The notes: generated from the letters alone by a model not told the origin. Counted from the first letter of the stretch, positions 8,247 through 17,665 are shown. The stretch: 64,000 nt of DNA from Desulfurispora thermophila DSM 16022 (GCF_000376385.1 NZ_AQWN01000005.1:186001-250000); one strand, 5' to 3'. Numbers and translations are program-made.

Positions 8247-9752
8247 GTGGCAAAGGGAAGATTCTGGTTGATTTTTGCGCTGGCCGCTCTGCTGGGGGCG
8301 GGTATTCTGACCGGGGTGGGGTACCTGTATCTTCAACAGGCTTTGGTACCCGCGGACAAAATTATCCCCGGCGTGCGCGTGATGGGAGATAGTTTTGCCG
8401 GTCTTACCCGCCCGCAGGCCCTGGCCAGGCTGGCGGCCAGGGAGCGGGAACTGTTGGCAAGGCCGCTTTTGTTTACTTATGGCCAGCGCAGCTGGTTGGT
8501 GTCGCCCCGTAGCCTGGGTATAGACCTGCAGGCCGGGGCCATGGTGGAGCAGGCGCTCAAGATAGGCCATAGTGGTAATATTTGGGAGCAGTACCAGACC
8601 CAGCGCCGGGTGGCCCGGGAAGGGGTGGAGATTGCCCCCCGCCTTTCTTTCCGGGAAAACCTTCTGCAGCAGCAACTGGACGAGATTGGCCGGGAAATCA
8701 CCGAGCCGCCCCGGGACGCTTCCTTCCGGGTGCGCAGTGACGACAGCATAGAGATTATTCCCGGCCGGCCGGGGAAAAAGATTGACCGCGACAGGGTGCT
8801 GGCCGATCTGCAAAAGGATTTGCAGGAGGGGTACTTAAGCAGGCGCATTGAGCTGGTGCTGGTGGAGGCGCAGCCCCGGGTGACCACACAGCAGGTGGAG
8901 GGTTACGGTTTAAGCGGTTTGCTGGCCTCTTTCACCACCCGTTTTGATGCTGCCAATGCCGACCGGTCATACAACATCCGCATTGCTGCCAAAGCCCTGG
9001 ATGACCTGCTGTTGCCGCCGGGGGAGACGGCGTCCTTCAACCAGGTGGTGGGACCGCGCAGTTCGGAAGCGGGTTATAAAAACGCCAAAGTGATTGTGGG
9101 CAACGAGCTGGTGGACGGTTTGGGCGGCGGGGTCTGCCAGGTCAGTACTACGCTGTATAATGCCGCCCTGCTGGCCGGTCTGGAAATAGTCCGGCGCAGC
9201 AACCACTCCCTGCCTGTTTCCTACGTGGCGCCGGGGAGGGATGCCACGGTCACTTACGGGTATATTGATTTTGTCTTTCGCAACAGTACGCCAAACCACA
9301 TCCTGGTGAAGACTTTTACCGGCAACGGCTCATTGACGGTGAAGATATACGGCAACCGGCAATATCGCAAGCAGATCAGCGTGCGCACCAAAATACTGGA
9401 GGTTTTTCCGCCCCAGGTGGTATACGAGCAGGACCCCACTCTGCCGCGGGGTGTGCAGAAAGTGAAGCAGGAAGGCAAACCCGGTTACCGGGTGGCGGCG
9501 GAAAGAGTGATTTATGAAAACGGGCAAAGCCGCGTGGAACCGTTACCCGGCAGCCTGTACCGGCCCATGAACAAAATAATTTTAATCGGTACGGGCAAGG
9601 CCCAGTCTACCGGTGCGGGCAGCGGAGAGCAGGCCGGCGGGGCGGCACAGACGCCGCCGGTCTCCGGCGAGGGAGGGACTCCGGCAACCGGGTCAACGGC
9701 CGGGACCGATGCTTCCGGCCAGGGAGAACTTCTGCCGCCGTCCGGACAGTAA
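8247..9752 (+). CDS. VanW family protein with peptidoglycan-binding and G5-like regions
   Basis: Membrane-anchored envelope protein with one N-terminal TM (FWLIFALAALLGAGILTGVG). A repeat region resembling the PG-binding (PG4/YoaR) domain follows, then the VanW core (NQVVGPRSSEAGY, GGGVCQVSTTLYNAAL), a G5-like segment, and a Gly/Thr/Ala-rich low-complexity tail. VanW proteins accompany cell-wall genes; the reaction is unknown. GTG 8247 is chosen because AAGGGGG lies 8 bases upstream and the TM then begins at once; the open frame runs further upstream without a ribosome site. Confidence 0.88.
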   Translation: MAKGRFWLIFALAALLGAGILTGVGYLYLQQALVPADKIIPGVRVMGDSFAGLTRPQALARLAARERELLARPLLFTYGQRSWLVSPRSLGIDLQAGAMVEQALKIGHSGNIWEQYQTQRRVAREGVEIAPRLSFRENLLQQQLDEIGREITEPPRDASFRVRSDDSIEIIPGRPGKKIDRDRVLADLQKDLQEGYLSRRIELVLVEAQPRVTTQQVEGYGLSGLLASFTTRFDAANADRSYNIRIAAKALDDLLLPPGETASFNQVVGPRSSEAGYKNAKVIVGNELVDGLGGGVCQVSTTLYNAALLAGLEIVRRSNHSLPVSYVAPGRDATVTYGYIDFVFRNSTPNHILVKTFTGNGSLTVKIYGNRQYRKQISVRTKILEVFPPQVVYEQDPTLPRGVQKVKQEGKPGYRVAAERVIYENGQSRVEPLPGSLYRPMNKIILIGTGKAQSTGAGSGEQAGGAAQTPPVSGEGGTPATGSTAGTDASGQGELLPPSGQ

Positions 9753-9898
9753 CGGTCATCGGACGTCAGAGGTATCGGGTTTGGGCTATGACATGGGTAA
9801 CTCCAGCGGAAGTAGCGGTAATATTAGCACAGCCCCCGGCATAAATATGCTGTAGAATGCTTTACGCCTGCAAGGAAAGTTTGGGGGGCTGCTGCCAG

Positions 9899-10666
9899 AT
9901 GAAAAAAATTGTCATTTGCGGCCGCAACGACAGTGGCAAGTCCACGATTCTGGGTGAGCTTTACCGGGGTTTGAAGAGCAGAGAATATCAGCCTCTGGCA
10001 GTGGGATCGGGGATTCAGGACGAAAAACCCTATATCTTAAAAGGCATAGATGTTACTTACCTGACCATTGCCATCCCCGAACCCGGTCGCGATGTGGTGA
10101 GCGATCTGGAAAGAGTAATTTCGGATCACATCAACAAGATTAAAGAAAAAAACCGCTTGATCCAGCATGCCCGCAGGGCACTGGACGAACTGAACAAGGT
10201 GCGTTCCGTGCTGGAATTGGGCAACCTTTCCCAGCGGGATATTCCGGCGGTTTCCGCTCTGCCTGATGTGGTGCTCATTGAGGCCGTGGGCATCAACGAC
10301 GGTTACAAAGCGCCCGAGTGCCGGCAGTTGGCCGATATTCTGATCAGCGTCATCCCGGCCGGAGTGAAGAGCGAGATCATCATGGAGCAGGGCAATATTT
10401 TGCTGGACGAGGCCGACATCATAGTTGTGACGAAAATTGATGAAACGCCGCGCGATGTGGCTTCCACCACCATCAAGCTATTAAGGCGCATTTACCGGCA
10501 CAAGCCCATTATCTCGGTGGTGGCCACCCAGGGTATCCACCTGGATCTGGTGCTGGATGAGGTGGTGCGGCGCCTGCATGAACCCGGCTATTTGTTGGAA
10601 CAGGGCCAGCAAAAAAGCCAGGTGCTCAAGGTGACTTCGCAGAGCAGCGCTTTGCCGCCCGGTTAG
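9899..10666 (+). CDS. P-loop GTPase of the SIMIBI class (UreG/HypB-like)
   Basis: About 255 residues. Walker A is CGRNDSGKST, the DxxG-like region is PDVVLIEAVG and the guanine-specificity motif is TKID. This pattern fits the metal-chaperone GTPases (HypB/UreG/MeaB group), but no urease or hydrogenase gene is nearby, so the partner is unknown. Start ATG 9899 is preceded by GGGGGG at a slightly long spacing. A strong terminator follows. Confidence 0.7.
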   Translation: MKKIVICGRNDSGKSTILGELYRGLKSREYQPLAVGSGIQDEKPYILKGIDVTYLTIAIPEPGRDVVSDLERVISDHINKIKEKNRLIQHARRALDELNKVRSVLELGNLSQRDIPAVSALPDVVLIEAVGINDGYKAPECRQLADILISVIPAGVKSEIIMEQGNILLDEADIIVVTKIDETPRDVASTTIKLLRRIYRHKPIISVVATQGIHLDLVLDEVVRRLHEPGYLLEQGQQKSQVLKVTSQSSALPPG

Positions 10667-10677
10667 AAATACATTTT

Positions 10678-10709
10678 ACCTCCTGGAGACCAGCGCAGGA
10701 GGTTTTTTT
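10678..10709 (+). terminator. terminator
   Basis: ACCTCCTG/CAGGAGGT perfect 8-bp stem followed by seven T. Confidence 0.85.
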
Positions 10710-10711
10710 GT

Positions 10712-10741
10712 TTGAACTGGCAGCGGGACAGGCGTTATAAT
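10712..10741 (+). promoter_or_regulatory. promoter of mltG
   Basis: TTGAAC at 10712-10717 and TATAAT at 10736-10741 with 18-bp spacing. The first possible mltG ATG (10748) lies only 6 bp beyond the -10 box, so the mRNA would be nearly leaderless or a later start is used. Confidence 0.65.
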
Positions 10742-10747
10742 GAAGGC

Positions 10748-11779
10748 ATGAGCGGGCAGAATGATAGATTGGCAAATTGGCACAGAATAAAACTATTAAT
10801 TGCCGCACTGTTACTCTTTGTGCTGCTGGCCTGGTTTGGCTGGCGGCTGGTCCTGGGGCCGGTGGAGGCCCGCGGGGCGAGGCAGGTCAGGGTGCGCGTG
10901 CCGGACAATTGTACCGGCCGCCAGGTGGCGGTGCTGCTCAAGGAGGCCGGTATAATCCGCTCCGCGAGCGCTTTTGTAGTTTACTCCAGGTTGTATAATC
11001 TGGAGCAGCAGCTTAAAGCCGGCTATTATGTTTTTTACACCAACCAATCCCTGCCCGAGATAGCCGGGCAACTGGTGCGCGGTTCCAACGCGCAGCTGGC
11101 CGTGACCATCCCCGAGGGCTACACACTGGCCCAGATTGCCGCGCTCCTGCAGCAGCAGCTGGGCGTGGCGCCCGGTGCTTTCTGGCAGCAGGTGAGCCGG
11201 GGGGAGTTTTCCTATCCCTATTTGCGCGGTTTGCCGTCCGGCCCGCGCCGGCTGGAAGGATACCTGTTCCCCGATACCTATCTGTTCAGCTCGGACATGC
11301 CGGTGCGTGAGGTAATTGCCACCATGCTGCAGCGTTTTGACCAGGTGAACAGAGAACTGGACCTGGAAAAAAAGGCCGCCCGGCGCGGGCTCACCCTGCA
11401 CCAGCTGATCACAGTGGCCTCGCTGGTGGAAAGGGAAGCGCGCCTGGACAGCGAGCGCCCGCTGATTGCCGGGGTTATATACAACCGCCTGCAGAAGGGG
11501 ATGCCGCTGCAGGTGGACGCCACGGTGCTCTACGCCCTGGGCCGGCATAAGGAAAAGGTGTACTATAAAGACCTGACGGTGGACTCGCCTTACAATACAT
11601 ACCGGCACAAAGGGCTGCCGCCCGGTCCCATTGCCATGCCCGGGCGGGCTTCGCTCCTGGCGGCGGCGCAGCCGGCCAGCACACCCTACCTGTACTATGT
11701 GGCCCGCCCCGACGGCAGTCACGCCTTTGCTGCCGACCTGACCACGCACGAGCGGAACAAGCGGATGTACCAGCAGTAG
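10748..11779 (+). CDS. mltG: endolytic murein transglycosylase MltG
   Basis: Membrane-bound lytic transglycosylase that cuts nascent glycan strands. It has one N-terminal TM (LLIAALLLFVLLAWFGW), a LysM-like region (VPDNCTGRQVAVLLKEAG, IPEGYTL) and the YceG catalytic signature LEGYLFPDTY with its glutamate, then VASLVEREA. Full length at about 343 residues. Downstream lie a U32 peptidase and a penicillin-binding protein. The start is uncertain because the promoter -10 lies just upstream; TTG 10769 is an alternative. Confidence 0.93.
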   Translation: MSGQNDRLANWHRIKLLIAALLLFVLLAWFGWRLVLGPVEARGARQVRVRVPDNCTGRQVAVLLKEAGIIRSASAFVVYSRLYNLEQQLKAGYYVFYTNQSLPEIAGQLVRGSNAQLAVTIPEGYTLAQIAALLQQQLGVAPGAFWQQVSRGEFSYPYLRGLPSGPRRLEGYLFPDTYLFSSDMPVREVIATMLQRFDQVNRELDLEKKAARRGLTLHQLITVASLVEREARLDSERPLIAGVIYNRLQKGMPLQVDATVLYALGRHKEKVYYKDLTVDSPYNTYRHKGLPPGPIAMPGRASLLAAAQPASTPYLYYVARPDGSHAFAADLTTHERNKRMYQQ

Positions 11780-11811
11780 ATAAATTTTTATCAATTATGG
11801 TGTGATGATCA

Positions 11812-13047
11812 GTGAACAGACCGCGCAAACCGGAACTGCTGGCACCGGCCGGCGACCTGGAAAAGCTGCAGGCCGCCGTGCTCTACGGTGCCGATGCTGT
11901 CTACCTGGGCGGTAAATCCTTCGGCCTGCGGGCGCGGGCCGGCAACTTCGACCTGGAGGAAATGCGCCGGGGGATTGATTTTGCCCACAGTCACGGCGTG
12001 GCGGTATACGTCACCGTGAACATCTTTGCCCACCAGGCCGATTTAAGGCAATTGCCCGTTTACCTGCGGGCGGTGCAGGAGGCCGGGGCCGATGCGCTGA
12101 TTGTGGCCGACCCGGGCGTGCTGGACCTGGCGCGGGAGATCACCCCACGCCTGCCGGTACATTTGAGCACGCAGGCCAACACCACCAACAGCCGGGCGGT
12201 GCGCTTCTGGGCCGGGCAGGGGGTAAAACGGGTGGTGCTGGCCCGCGAGCTCTCTCTGGATGAAATACGGGAAATCCGCCGGGAGAACGATGTGGAACTG
12301 GAGGTCTTTGTGCACGGGGCCATGTGCATGGCCTATTCCGGCCGCTGCCTGCTCAGCAACTACCTGGCCGGGCGGGACGCCAACCGGGGGGATTGCGCCC
12401 AGGCCTGCCGCTGGCGTTATGCGCTTTGCGAGGAGAGGCGACCGGGGGAATATATGCCCGTATACGAAGATGAGCGGGGCAGCTATATTTTAAGCTCCCG
12501 CGACCTGTGTCTGCTGCCCTACCTGCCGCAGTTGATCGCCGCCGGGGTGGACAGCCTGAAAATCGAGGGCCGGGTCAAGAGCGTGCACTATGTGGCCACC
12601 GTGGTGGCGGTTTACCGGCAGGCCATTGACAGCTACTGGCATAATCCCGCCGCTTTTCAGGTGCGACCCGAGTGGCTGGACGAGCTGGGCAAGGTGAGCA
12701 ACCGCGACTACACCAGCGGGTTTTTGTTGGGCGGGGATCCCGGCGCGCAGCACAATGAACTGGACAATATCTACCGCCGTCCGTACACTTTTGTGGGGCT
12801 GGTGAAGGAGTACGATCCTCCGAGCAGCCGGGCTCTGGTGCAGCAGCGCAACCCCTTCGCCTGTGGTCAGGAGCTGGAGGCGCTGCTGCCGGGTGGTACT
12901 GTGCGCCGCTTCTCATTGGTGGCCATGCATGATGCCGTGAGTGGCGAGTCCATCGGGGCGGCCCCCCACCCCTGTCAGGAAGTCTGGATCCAGACACCTT
13001 TTGAATTGCCGCCCTTTTCTCTGCTGCGCCGGGCAGCGCAGGTCTAA
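11812..13047 (+). CDS. U32 family peptidase-like protein (RlhA/TrhP type)
   Basis: 411 residues. It begins with the family N-terminus PELLAPAGDLEKLQAAVLYG, and the U32 signature region GRCLLSNYLAGRDANRGDC with four cysteines is clear. Members with this layout (RlhA, TrhP) act in prephenate-dependent hydroxylation of rRNA or tRNA bases rather than as true peptidases; which substrate applies here cannot be told. GTG start at 11812, 33 bp after mltG, suggesting one operon. Confidence 0.9.
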   Translation: MNRPRKPELLAPAGDLEKLQAAVLYGADAVYLGGKSFGLRARAGNFDLEEMRRGIDFAHSHGVAVYVTVNIFAHQADLRQLPVYLRAVQEAGADALIVADPGVLDLAREITPRLPVHLSTQANTTNSRAVRFWAGQGVKRVVLARELSLDEIREIRRENDVELEVFVHGAMCMAYSGRCLLSNYLAGRDANRGDCAQACRWRYALCEERRPGEYMPVYEDERGSYILSSRDLCLLPYLPQLIAAGVDSLKIEGRVKSVHYVATVVAVYRQAIDSYWHNPAAFQVRPEWLDELGKVSNRDYTSGFLLGGDPGAQHNELDNIYRRPYTFVGLVKEYDPPSSRALVQQRNPFACGQELEALLPGGTVRRFSLVAMHDAVSGESIGAAPHPCQEVWIQTPFELPPFSLLRRAAQV

Positions 13048-13071
13048 AAAAGCGCCTTTCGGGCAAGACTG

Positions 13072-14817
13072 GTGGGTAAAAATACCAGCCGGGCCGGAGG
13101 GCGAAACAAGTTGCTGCAAGAGGGAAAAAAACAGCAGGCAAGATTGGCTCTGGCGGGAGTGATCCTGGCCATTTTTTTTGCGTTTCTCACCGGGCGGCTA
13201 TATTATTTACAGGTACTGCGCGGACCCGAGCTGGCCCGCCGGGCGCTGGCCATCCAGACCACGAGCTTTGTGCTGGAACAGTTCCCCCGGGGAGACATTC
13301 TGGACAGGAATGGGCTGTCGCTGAGCGGTGCTTACTGGACAAACCGGCTGGTGGTTTTTCCCGCCCTGCTGGCGGATAAAAGTGCTGTCGCGGTAAAATT
13401 GGCGGCGGTGCTGGGTGTGCCGCCGGCGGCTACGGCGGCCTACCTGGAGCGGGGCGGAGTGGGACAGTGGGACTTGCGGGCAGACCAGGTCAGGCAAATA
13501 GACCGTCTGGCCCTGCCGGGTGTGCTGGTGGTTCCTTACCGGGTACGCTACGGAGAACGTCCCCTGGCCGTGCATGTGACCGGTTATCTGGGCCGGGTGG
13601 CCGGTCTGGCCGAACTGGAGAAGTTGCAGCAAAGAAGCCGCTCCTCCTACACACTGGAGGACTATGTGGGGCGGCAGGGGTTGGAAGCGGCCTATGAGAG
13701 CTGGCTGCACGGCCGCCGGGAGCCGGCGGTGGCCCGGGCCTGGCACGACGCCCGGCAGCACTACCTGACCACCCGGCCGGCACAGGTGACGGCCGGGGCT
13801 GCTCCCACGCTGGGACCGGCTGTGCTGACCACACTGGACGCCGGGGTGCAGGCCGTGGTGGAACAGGTGCTGGACAGAAATGTCACCGCGGGAGCGGTGG
13901 TGGTGTTGGATCCCCATAATGGTGATGTGCTGGCCATGGCTTCCCGCCCGGCATTCGATCCCCGCCCGGGTGCGGTGCGGGCGGCAGATGCTATCAGCCC
14001 GGCTGATGGTGTGTTTATCAACCGGGCACTGGCGCTTTTCCCGCCCGGATCACTGTTCAAAATTGTTGTGCTGGCAGCGGCGCTGGAAGAGAATATAGCT
14101 CGTCCGGACAGTGAGTTTTACTGTAACGGCGAGCAAGCCAAACCGGTGCGCTGCTGGTATGCTGCCGGCCACGGCCGGGAAACGCTGGAACAGGCTTTTG
14201 CCAACTCCTGCAACCCGGTTTTTGTGGAACTGGGCCAGCGCCTGGGGGCGGAAAAGATCATCCGCTATGCGCGGGCGCTGGGCCTGGGCCGGCAGGTGCT
14301 GTCCGGCTATGACTACCCTGCCGATCCCCGGCAGGACCTTAAAGCTATTGCCCGACCGTACAACCTGGCCAACAGCAGTGTGGGGCAGGGACCGGTGCTG
14401 GTGACGCCCCTGCAGGTGGCGGCCGCCATGGCAGCTATTGTCAATGACGGAGTCTGGCGTCCCCCCCGCCTGGTTGGCGCTCTGTTGGACGAAGCGGGCC
14501 GGGCCCATCCGCTCAATGCGGGCCGGCCGGAACAGGCCTTAAGCCCGCCCACGGCGGCGGCTGTCCGGCAAATGATGCAGGCGGTGACACAGCAGGGCAC
14601 GGGCCGGGAGGCCTGGCTGCCGGAAGTGGGCACTGCGGGTAAGACGGGGTCGGCCCAGGTGGCGGGGCGAAAGGATGTTTACGCCTGGTTTGCCGGTTAT
14701 GTCCCGCTTAAAGATCCGCGCTACGTGATTGTGGTGCTGGTGGCGGAAGGAAAGAGCGGTGGCGAGACGGCCGCCCCTTTGTTCCGGGAGATCGCCGGCA
14801 GGCTGATAGGGGGCTGA
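13072..14817 (+). CDS. class B penicillin-binding protein (transpeptidase)
   Basis: Peptidoglycan transpeptidase with an N-terminal cytoplasmic tail and a single TM (LALAGVILAIFFAFLTGRLYYL). A dimerisation region contains RGDILDRNG. The transpeptidase domain has the active-site SLFK (SxxK), the SCN motif in FANSCNP and KTG in GKTGSA. 581 residues, typical of FtsI/SpoVD/PbpA-like proteins, but no PASTA domain is present. GTG start 25 bp after the U32 gene. Because the gene is far from a division cluster, a division versus spore role cannot be assigned. Confidence 0.92.
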   Translation: MGKNTSRAGGRNKLLQEGKKQQARLALAGVILAIFFAFLTGRLYYLQVLRGPELARRALAIQTTSFVLEQFPRGDILDRNGLSLSGAYWTNRLVVFPALLADKSAVAVKLAAVLGVPPAATAAYLERGGVGQWDLRADQVRQIDRLALPGVLVVPYRVRYGERPLAVHVTGYLGRVAGLAELEKLQQRSRSSYTLEDYVGRQGLEAAYESWLHGRREPAVARAWHDARQHYLTTRPAQVTAGAAPTLGPAVLTTLDAGVQAVVEQVLDRNVTAGAVVVLDPHNGDVLAMASRPAFDPRPGAVRAADAISPADGVFINRALALFPPGSLFKIVVLAAALEENIARPDSEFYCNGEQAKPVRCWYAAGHGRETLEQAFANSCNPVFVELGQRLGAEKIIRYARALGLGRQVLSGYDYPADPRQDLKAIARPYNLANSSVGQGPVLVTPLQVAAAMAAIVNDGVWRPPRLVGALLDEAGRAHPLNAGRPEQALSPPTAAAVRQMMQAVTQQGTGREAWLPEVGTAGKTGSAQVAGRKDVYAWFAGYVPLKDPRYVIVVLVAEGKSGGETAAPLFREIAGRLIGG

Positions 14818-14919
14818 GGAGCAGGTTTCGCCGTCAGCCTTGTGAAAATGGTGCTTATTGACTGCTTAGTGAAAGTATAGTAGGATAATAGTATAATTTA
14901 AAATGTGGGAGTGTACATT

Positions 14920-15687
14920 ATGCTGGTGAAAGGTGAGCAAATTCGCGCTCTGCGCGAAGAACGAGGCTACACCTTGCAGGATCTGGCCCGCCGGGCCAAC
15001 CTTTCCCTGTCTTATCTGAGTGAAATTGAGCGGGGCTCCAAGCGGCCCTCTTTGAAGACCATTGATAAGCTGGCGGCGGCGCTTAACGTTTCCAAGACCC
15101 AGCTCATTGAGGGTGACCTGGCCGACAGCGGACTTTCCCTGGGCGATAAAATCCGCCTGATGCGTACGGAAAAAAACCTGTCTTTACAGGATCTGGCCAG
15201 CCAGGCCGGTATCTCGCTGTCTTACCTGAGTGAAATTGAGCGGGGCACGGTTTATCCGGCGCTCAATACGTTAAAACGCATTGCCGAGGCGCTGGGAGTG
15301 CCGCCGGCTGCGGTTATGGGCCATGAAGGTTCGCTGGGCCACAAGTTGAAAGCGCTCAGGGAGGAGTACGGACTTACCCAGGCCCAGCTGGCCAATCTGG
15401 CCGGAGTAACGGCCGGGTTGATTGGCCAGATTGAGCAGGGCAAGGTGCAGCCATCTTTAAAAACGCTGGAAAAGCTGGCCGAAGTCATGGGTGTGTCGCC
15501 CTGCTACTTCATCATGGAGCCCGGGGCTGTGGACCAGATGCTCAGCCTGATGAACCCGGAACTGCGGGAACTGCTCATGCACCCCAATGTGCAGGCGGTG
15601 CTCAATTTAATCTGCAACCTGAATGAAAAAGAACTGCAGTTTGTGCTCAACTTCATCCAGCTCTTTAAGCGCTCCGAGCTCAGTTAG
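14920..15687 (+). CDS. regulator with three tandem Xre-type HTH domains
   Basis: About 256 residues. Three successive Cro/C1 HTH domains start near residues 7, 75 and 145 and share SLSYLSEIERG in the first two and LIGQIEQGK in the third, followed by a helical tail. Three HTHs in one chain are unusual and could read a tripartite operator or oligomerise on DNA; the target is unknown. Start ATG 14920 has GGGAG 8 bases upstream. A TATAAT lies at 14892-14897, but no good -35 was found. Confidence 0.85.
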   Translation: MLVKGEQIRALREERGYTLQDLARRANLSLSYLSEIERGSKRPSLKTIDKLAAALNVSKTQLIEGDLADSGLSLGDKIRLMRTEKNLSLQDLASQAGISLSYLSEIERGTVYPALNTLKRIAEALGVPPAAVMGHEGSLGHKLKALREEYGLTQAQLANLAGVTAGLIGQIEQGKVQPSLKTLEKLAEVMGVSPCYFIMEPGAVDQMLSLMNPELRELLMHPNVQAVLNLICNLNEKELQFVLNFIQLFKRSELS

Positions 15688-15767
15688 GAAAAATTAAGAA
15701 TAATTTAATTGTTGGCGAAGCCAATTTATATTATCATAGGAAAATAAAAGCCGAGGGGTGGACAAGG

Positions 15768-15986
15768 ATGTCGTTTTACATTGTGCCCGATATGTGCAAA
15801 GGGTGCGGGGCATGTGCCGGTGTCTGTCCCCACGGCGCCATTGTTTTATTGCCCAAAAGGGCGGCTATTGATCCGGACCGCTGCGATGAGTGCGAAGAGT
15901 GTCTCTTTGTTTGCCCCAACGGCGCTATAACAGGCGGGTTAAGCGATGCCGGACATGGGGAGAATAATACTGTAGCGTCGGGCTGA
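15768..15986 (+). CDS. 2[4Fe-4S] ferredoxin
   Basis: 72 residues with two CxxCxxCxxxC cluster motifs (CKGCGACAGVC and CDECEECLFVC); a low-potential electron carrier of anaerobes. The start ATG has GAGGGG upstream. The 15-residue tail (DAGHGENNTVASG) after the second cluster is not part of the fold. Confidence 0.93.
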   Translation: MSFYIVPDMCKGCGACAGVCPHGAIVLLPKRAAIDPDRCDECEECLFVCPNGAITGGLSDAGHGENNTVASG

Positions 15987-16007
15987 AGTGGGAGGTGGTT
16001 TTGGATT

Positions 16008-16208
16008 ATGCCGATTTATGAGTACATCTGTCGTAAGTGCGAGCATGAATTCACCCTGCTCATGCCTGTGGAGATGCGCGACCAGGCTGTCTGTCCCCGT
16101 TGTGGCGCAAAAGAAGATGTGCAAAGAGTCATTTCCGCCTGCTCGGTCCTAAGCAAGCAGGGAGGATCTTCCTGCCAGCCACCGGCCGGTAGCTGGCGCG
16201 GTGGGTGA
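16008..16208 (+). CDS. FmdB-type zinc-ribbon protein
   Basis: 66 residues starting MPIYEYICRKCEHEFTLLM, the FmdB/YfdX-like putative regulatory zinc ribbon. The Cys pairs CRKC and CPRC bind zinc, and a Cys remains in the tail. The function of the family is not established. The ATG start has GGGAGG about 12 bases upstream. Confidence 0.9.
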   Translation: MPIYEYICRKCEHEFTLLMPVEMRDQAVCPRCGAKEDVQRVISACSVLSKQGGSSCQPPAGSWRGG

Positions 16209-16292
16209 GGGGTGTAAACAGCGAGGCCGGTGGCCTTGCTCCACGCAGTACTCTAATGTTCAACCCAAAATAAATTATAAGGAGAGATGAGA

Positions 16293-16610
16293 GTGGCTCT
16301 GGAACTCAATGAAAGCAACTTTGCGGCAGAAGTGTTGCAGTCTTCCCAGCCTGTGCTGGTGGATTTTTGGGCGCCCTGGTGCGGGCCCTGCCGGACCATG
16401 GCACCGGTCATCGATGAGCTGGCCAGCGAATATGCCGGCAAAGCCAAAGTGGCCAAGGTGAATGTGGACAACAACCAGGGACTGGCCAGGCAGTACGGGA
16501 TCATGAGCATACCCAGCCTGCTGTTCTTCAAGGACGGCAAGGTGGCGGGGCAGGTTGTGGGTGTTACTGCTAAATCGGTGCTGGCCAAGAAACTGGATGA
16601 GCTGTTATAG
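16293..16610 (+). CDS. trxA: thioredoxin
   Basis: About 106 residues with the active site WCGPC and the cis-proline region MSIPSLLFF; a general disulfide reductant. AAGGAGA lies 7 bases before GTG 16293, so that start is preferred to ATG 16287. A terminator follows. Confidence 0.96.
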   Translation: MALELNESNFAAEVLQSSQPVLVDFWAPWCGPCRTMAPVIDELASEYAGKAKVAKVNVDNNQGLARQYGIMSIPSLLFFKDGKVAGQVVGVTAKSVLAKKLDELL

Positions 16611-16620
16611 AAGTACAAAG

Positions 16621-16652
16621 CCCCTTCCCGGCGGAAGGGGTGCAAATTTTTT
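16621..16652 (+). terminator. terminator after trxA
   Basis: CCCCTTCC/GGAAGGGG stem with a T run at 16647-16652. Confidence 0.8.
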
Positions 16653-16667
16653 GGGGGGTTGTGAGCT

Positions 16668-17429
16668 ATGCACCGCATTTTATTTTCCTGGGGCCCCTTG
16701 ACGGTGTACTCATATGGTCTGCTGATGGTGCTGGGCATCCTGTTTGGTACGGCGCTGGCCTACTGGCGGGCCCGGCGCAAGAACTATTATCCGGACGCTA
16801 TTTTAGATCTGGTGCTTTATGTGACAGTGGCCGGGCTGCTGGGTGCCCGTCTCTGGGAGGTCGTGTTCAGCTGGTCCTATTACGGCCAGCACCCGGGCGA
16901 GATACTGGCCATCTGGCGCGGCGGCCTGTCCGTGCAGGGCAGCATCCTGGGCGCCGTGCCCGTGGTGTACTGGTATACCAGGAAGCACGGCATAAATTTC
17001 TGGCGGCTGGCCGATATCATGGCCCCCGGTGTGCTGCTGGGACAGGCCGTGGGCCGGTTGGGCTGTTTTTTAAACGGTTGCTGCTTTGGCGTTCCCACCA
17101 GCGGGTCGCTGGGCGTGGTTTTCCCGCCCAACACGGATGCCTACACCGCGTTGGGCAGCCAGCCCCTGGTCCCCACCCAGCTCCTGGAAGCGGGTTATGA
17201 TTTGCTGGCCATGGGCGTGCTTTTGCTTTTGGACCGGCGGCCTTCCTTTCCCGGTTTTTTGACCACCATGTATTTTATTCTCTACGCCCTGGGGCGCTTC
17301 GTGCTGGAGTTCTGGCGGGCCGACAGCCTGCTTATGGCCGGTGGTCTGAAGACGGCCCAGGTTACCTCGCTGCTCACCGCCGTGGTGGCGCTGGGCGTGA
17401 TGCTCCATTTGCGCCGCCGGAATGGTTGA
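16668..17429 (+). CDS. lgt: prolipoprotein diacylglyceryl transferase
   Basis: Integral membrane enzyme that transfers diacylglycerol from phosphatidylglycerol to the lipobox cysteine of prolipoproteins. The signature GRLGCFLNGCCFG is present, along with the catalytic-region motif ALGRFVLEFWR and about seven hydrophobic segments. 253 residues, full length. The start ATG is preceded by GGGGGG. Confidence 0.95.
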   Translation: MHRILFSWGPLTVYSYGLLMVLGILFGTALAYWRARRKNYYPDAILDLVLYVTVAGLLGARLWEVVFSWSYYGQHPGEILAIWRGGLSVQGSILGAVPVVYWYTRKHGINFWRLADIMAPGVLLGQAVGRLGCFLNGCCFGVPTSGSLGVVFPPNTDAYTALGSQPLVPTQLLEAGYDLLAMGVLLLLDRRPSFPGFLTTMYFILYALGRFVLEFWRADSLLMAGGLKTAQVTSLLTAVVALGVMLHLRRRNG

Positions 17430-17447
17430 TGTCGGAGACAACATTAA

Positions 17448-17665
17448 CCAGGCAAGCATGTGCAACGCTCGCCCGATCGCTCCGCACCGGACTGCACTAT
17501 GGCTTGCGGCGGACTCAGCCGGACCGCCCCAGATTCGCCCTCCTGGCTCAACTGGGGCTGGGCCGGACATCCATGTCCGGCCCTCCGGCTTCGTTGCCGC
17601 CGCTGCACCAAGTGCAGTTCGCCGGTGCTCCGCAGCGGGCTCGCTTATACACATTGCTTGCCTGG
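17448..17665. repeat. 218-bp imperfect palindrome (MITE-like or structured element)
   Basis: Between convergent lgt and aroB is a gene-free stretch of about 340 bp. CCAGGCAAGCA at 17448 is repeated in inverse at 17655-17665. Further in, GCACCGG-ACTGCACT (17484-17498) pairs with its inverse at 17611-17628, and GGCCGGACAT/ATGTCCGGCC forms the centre (17561-17582). The whole unit can fold into one long hairpin. No protein frame is convincing. Confidence 0.65.
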
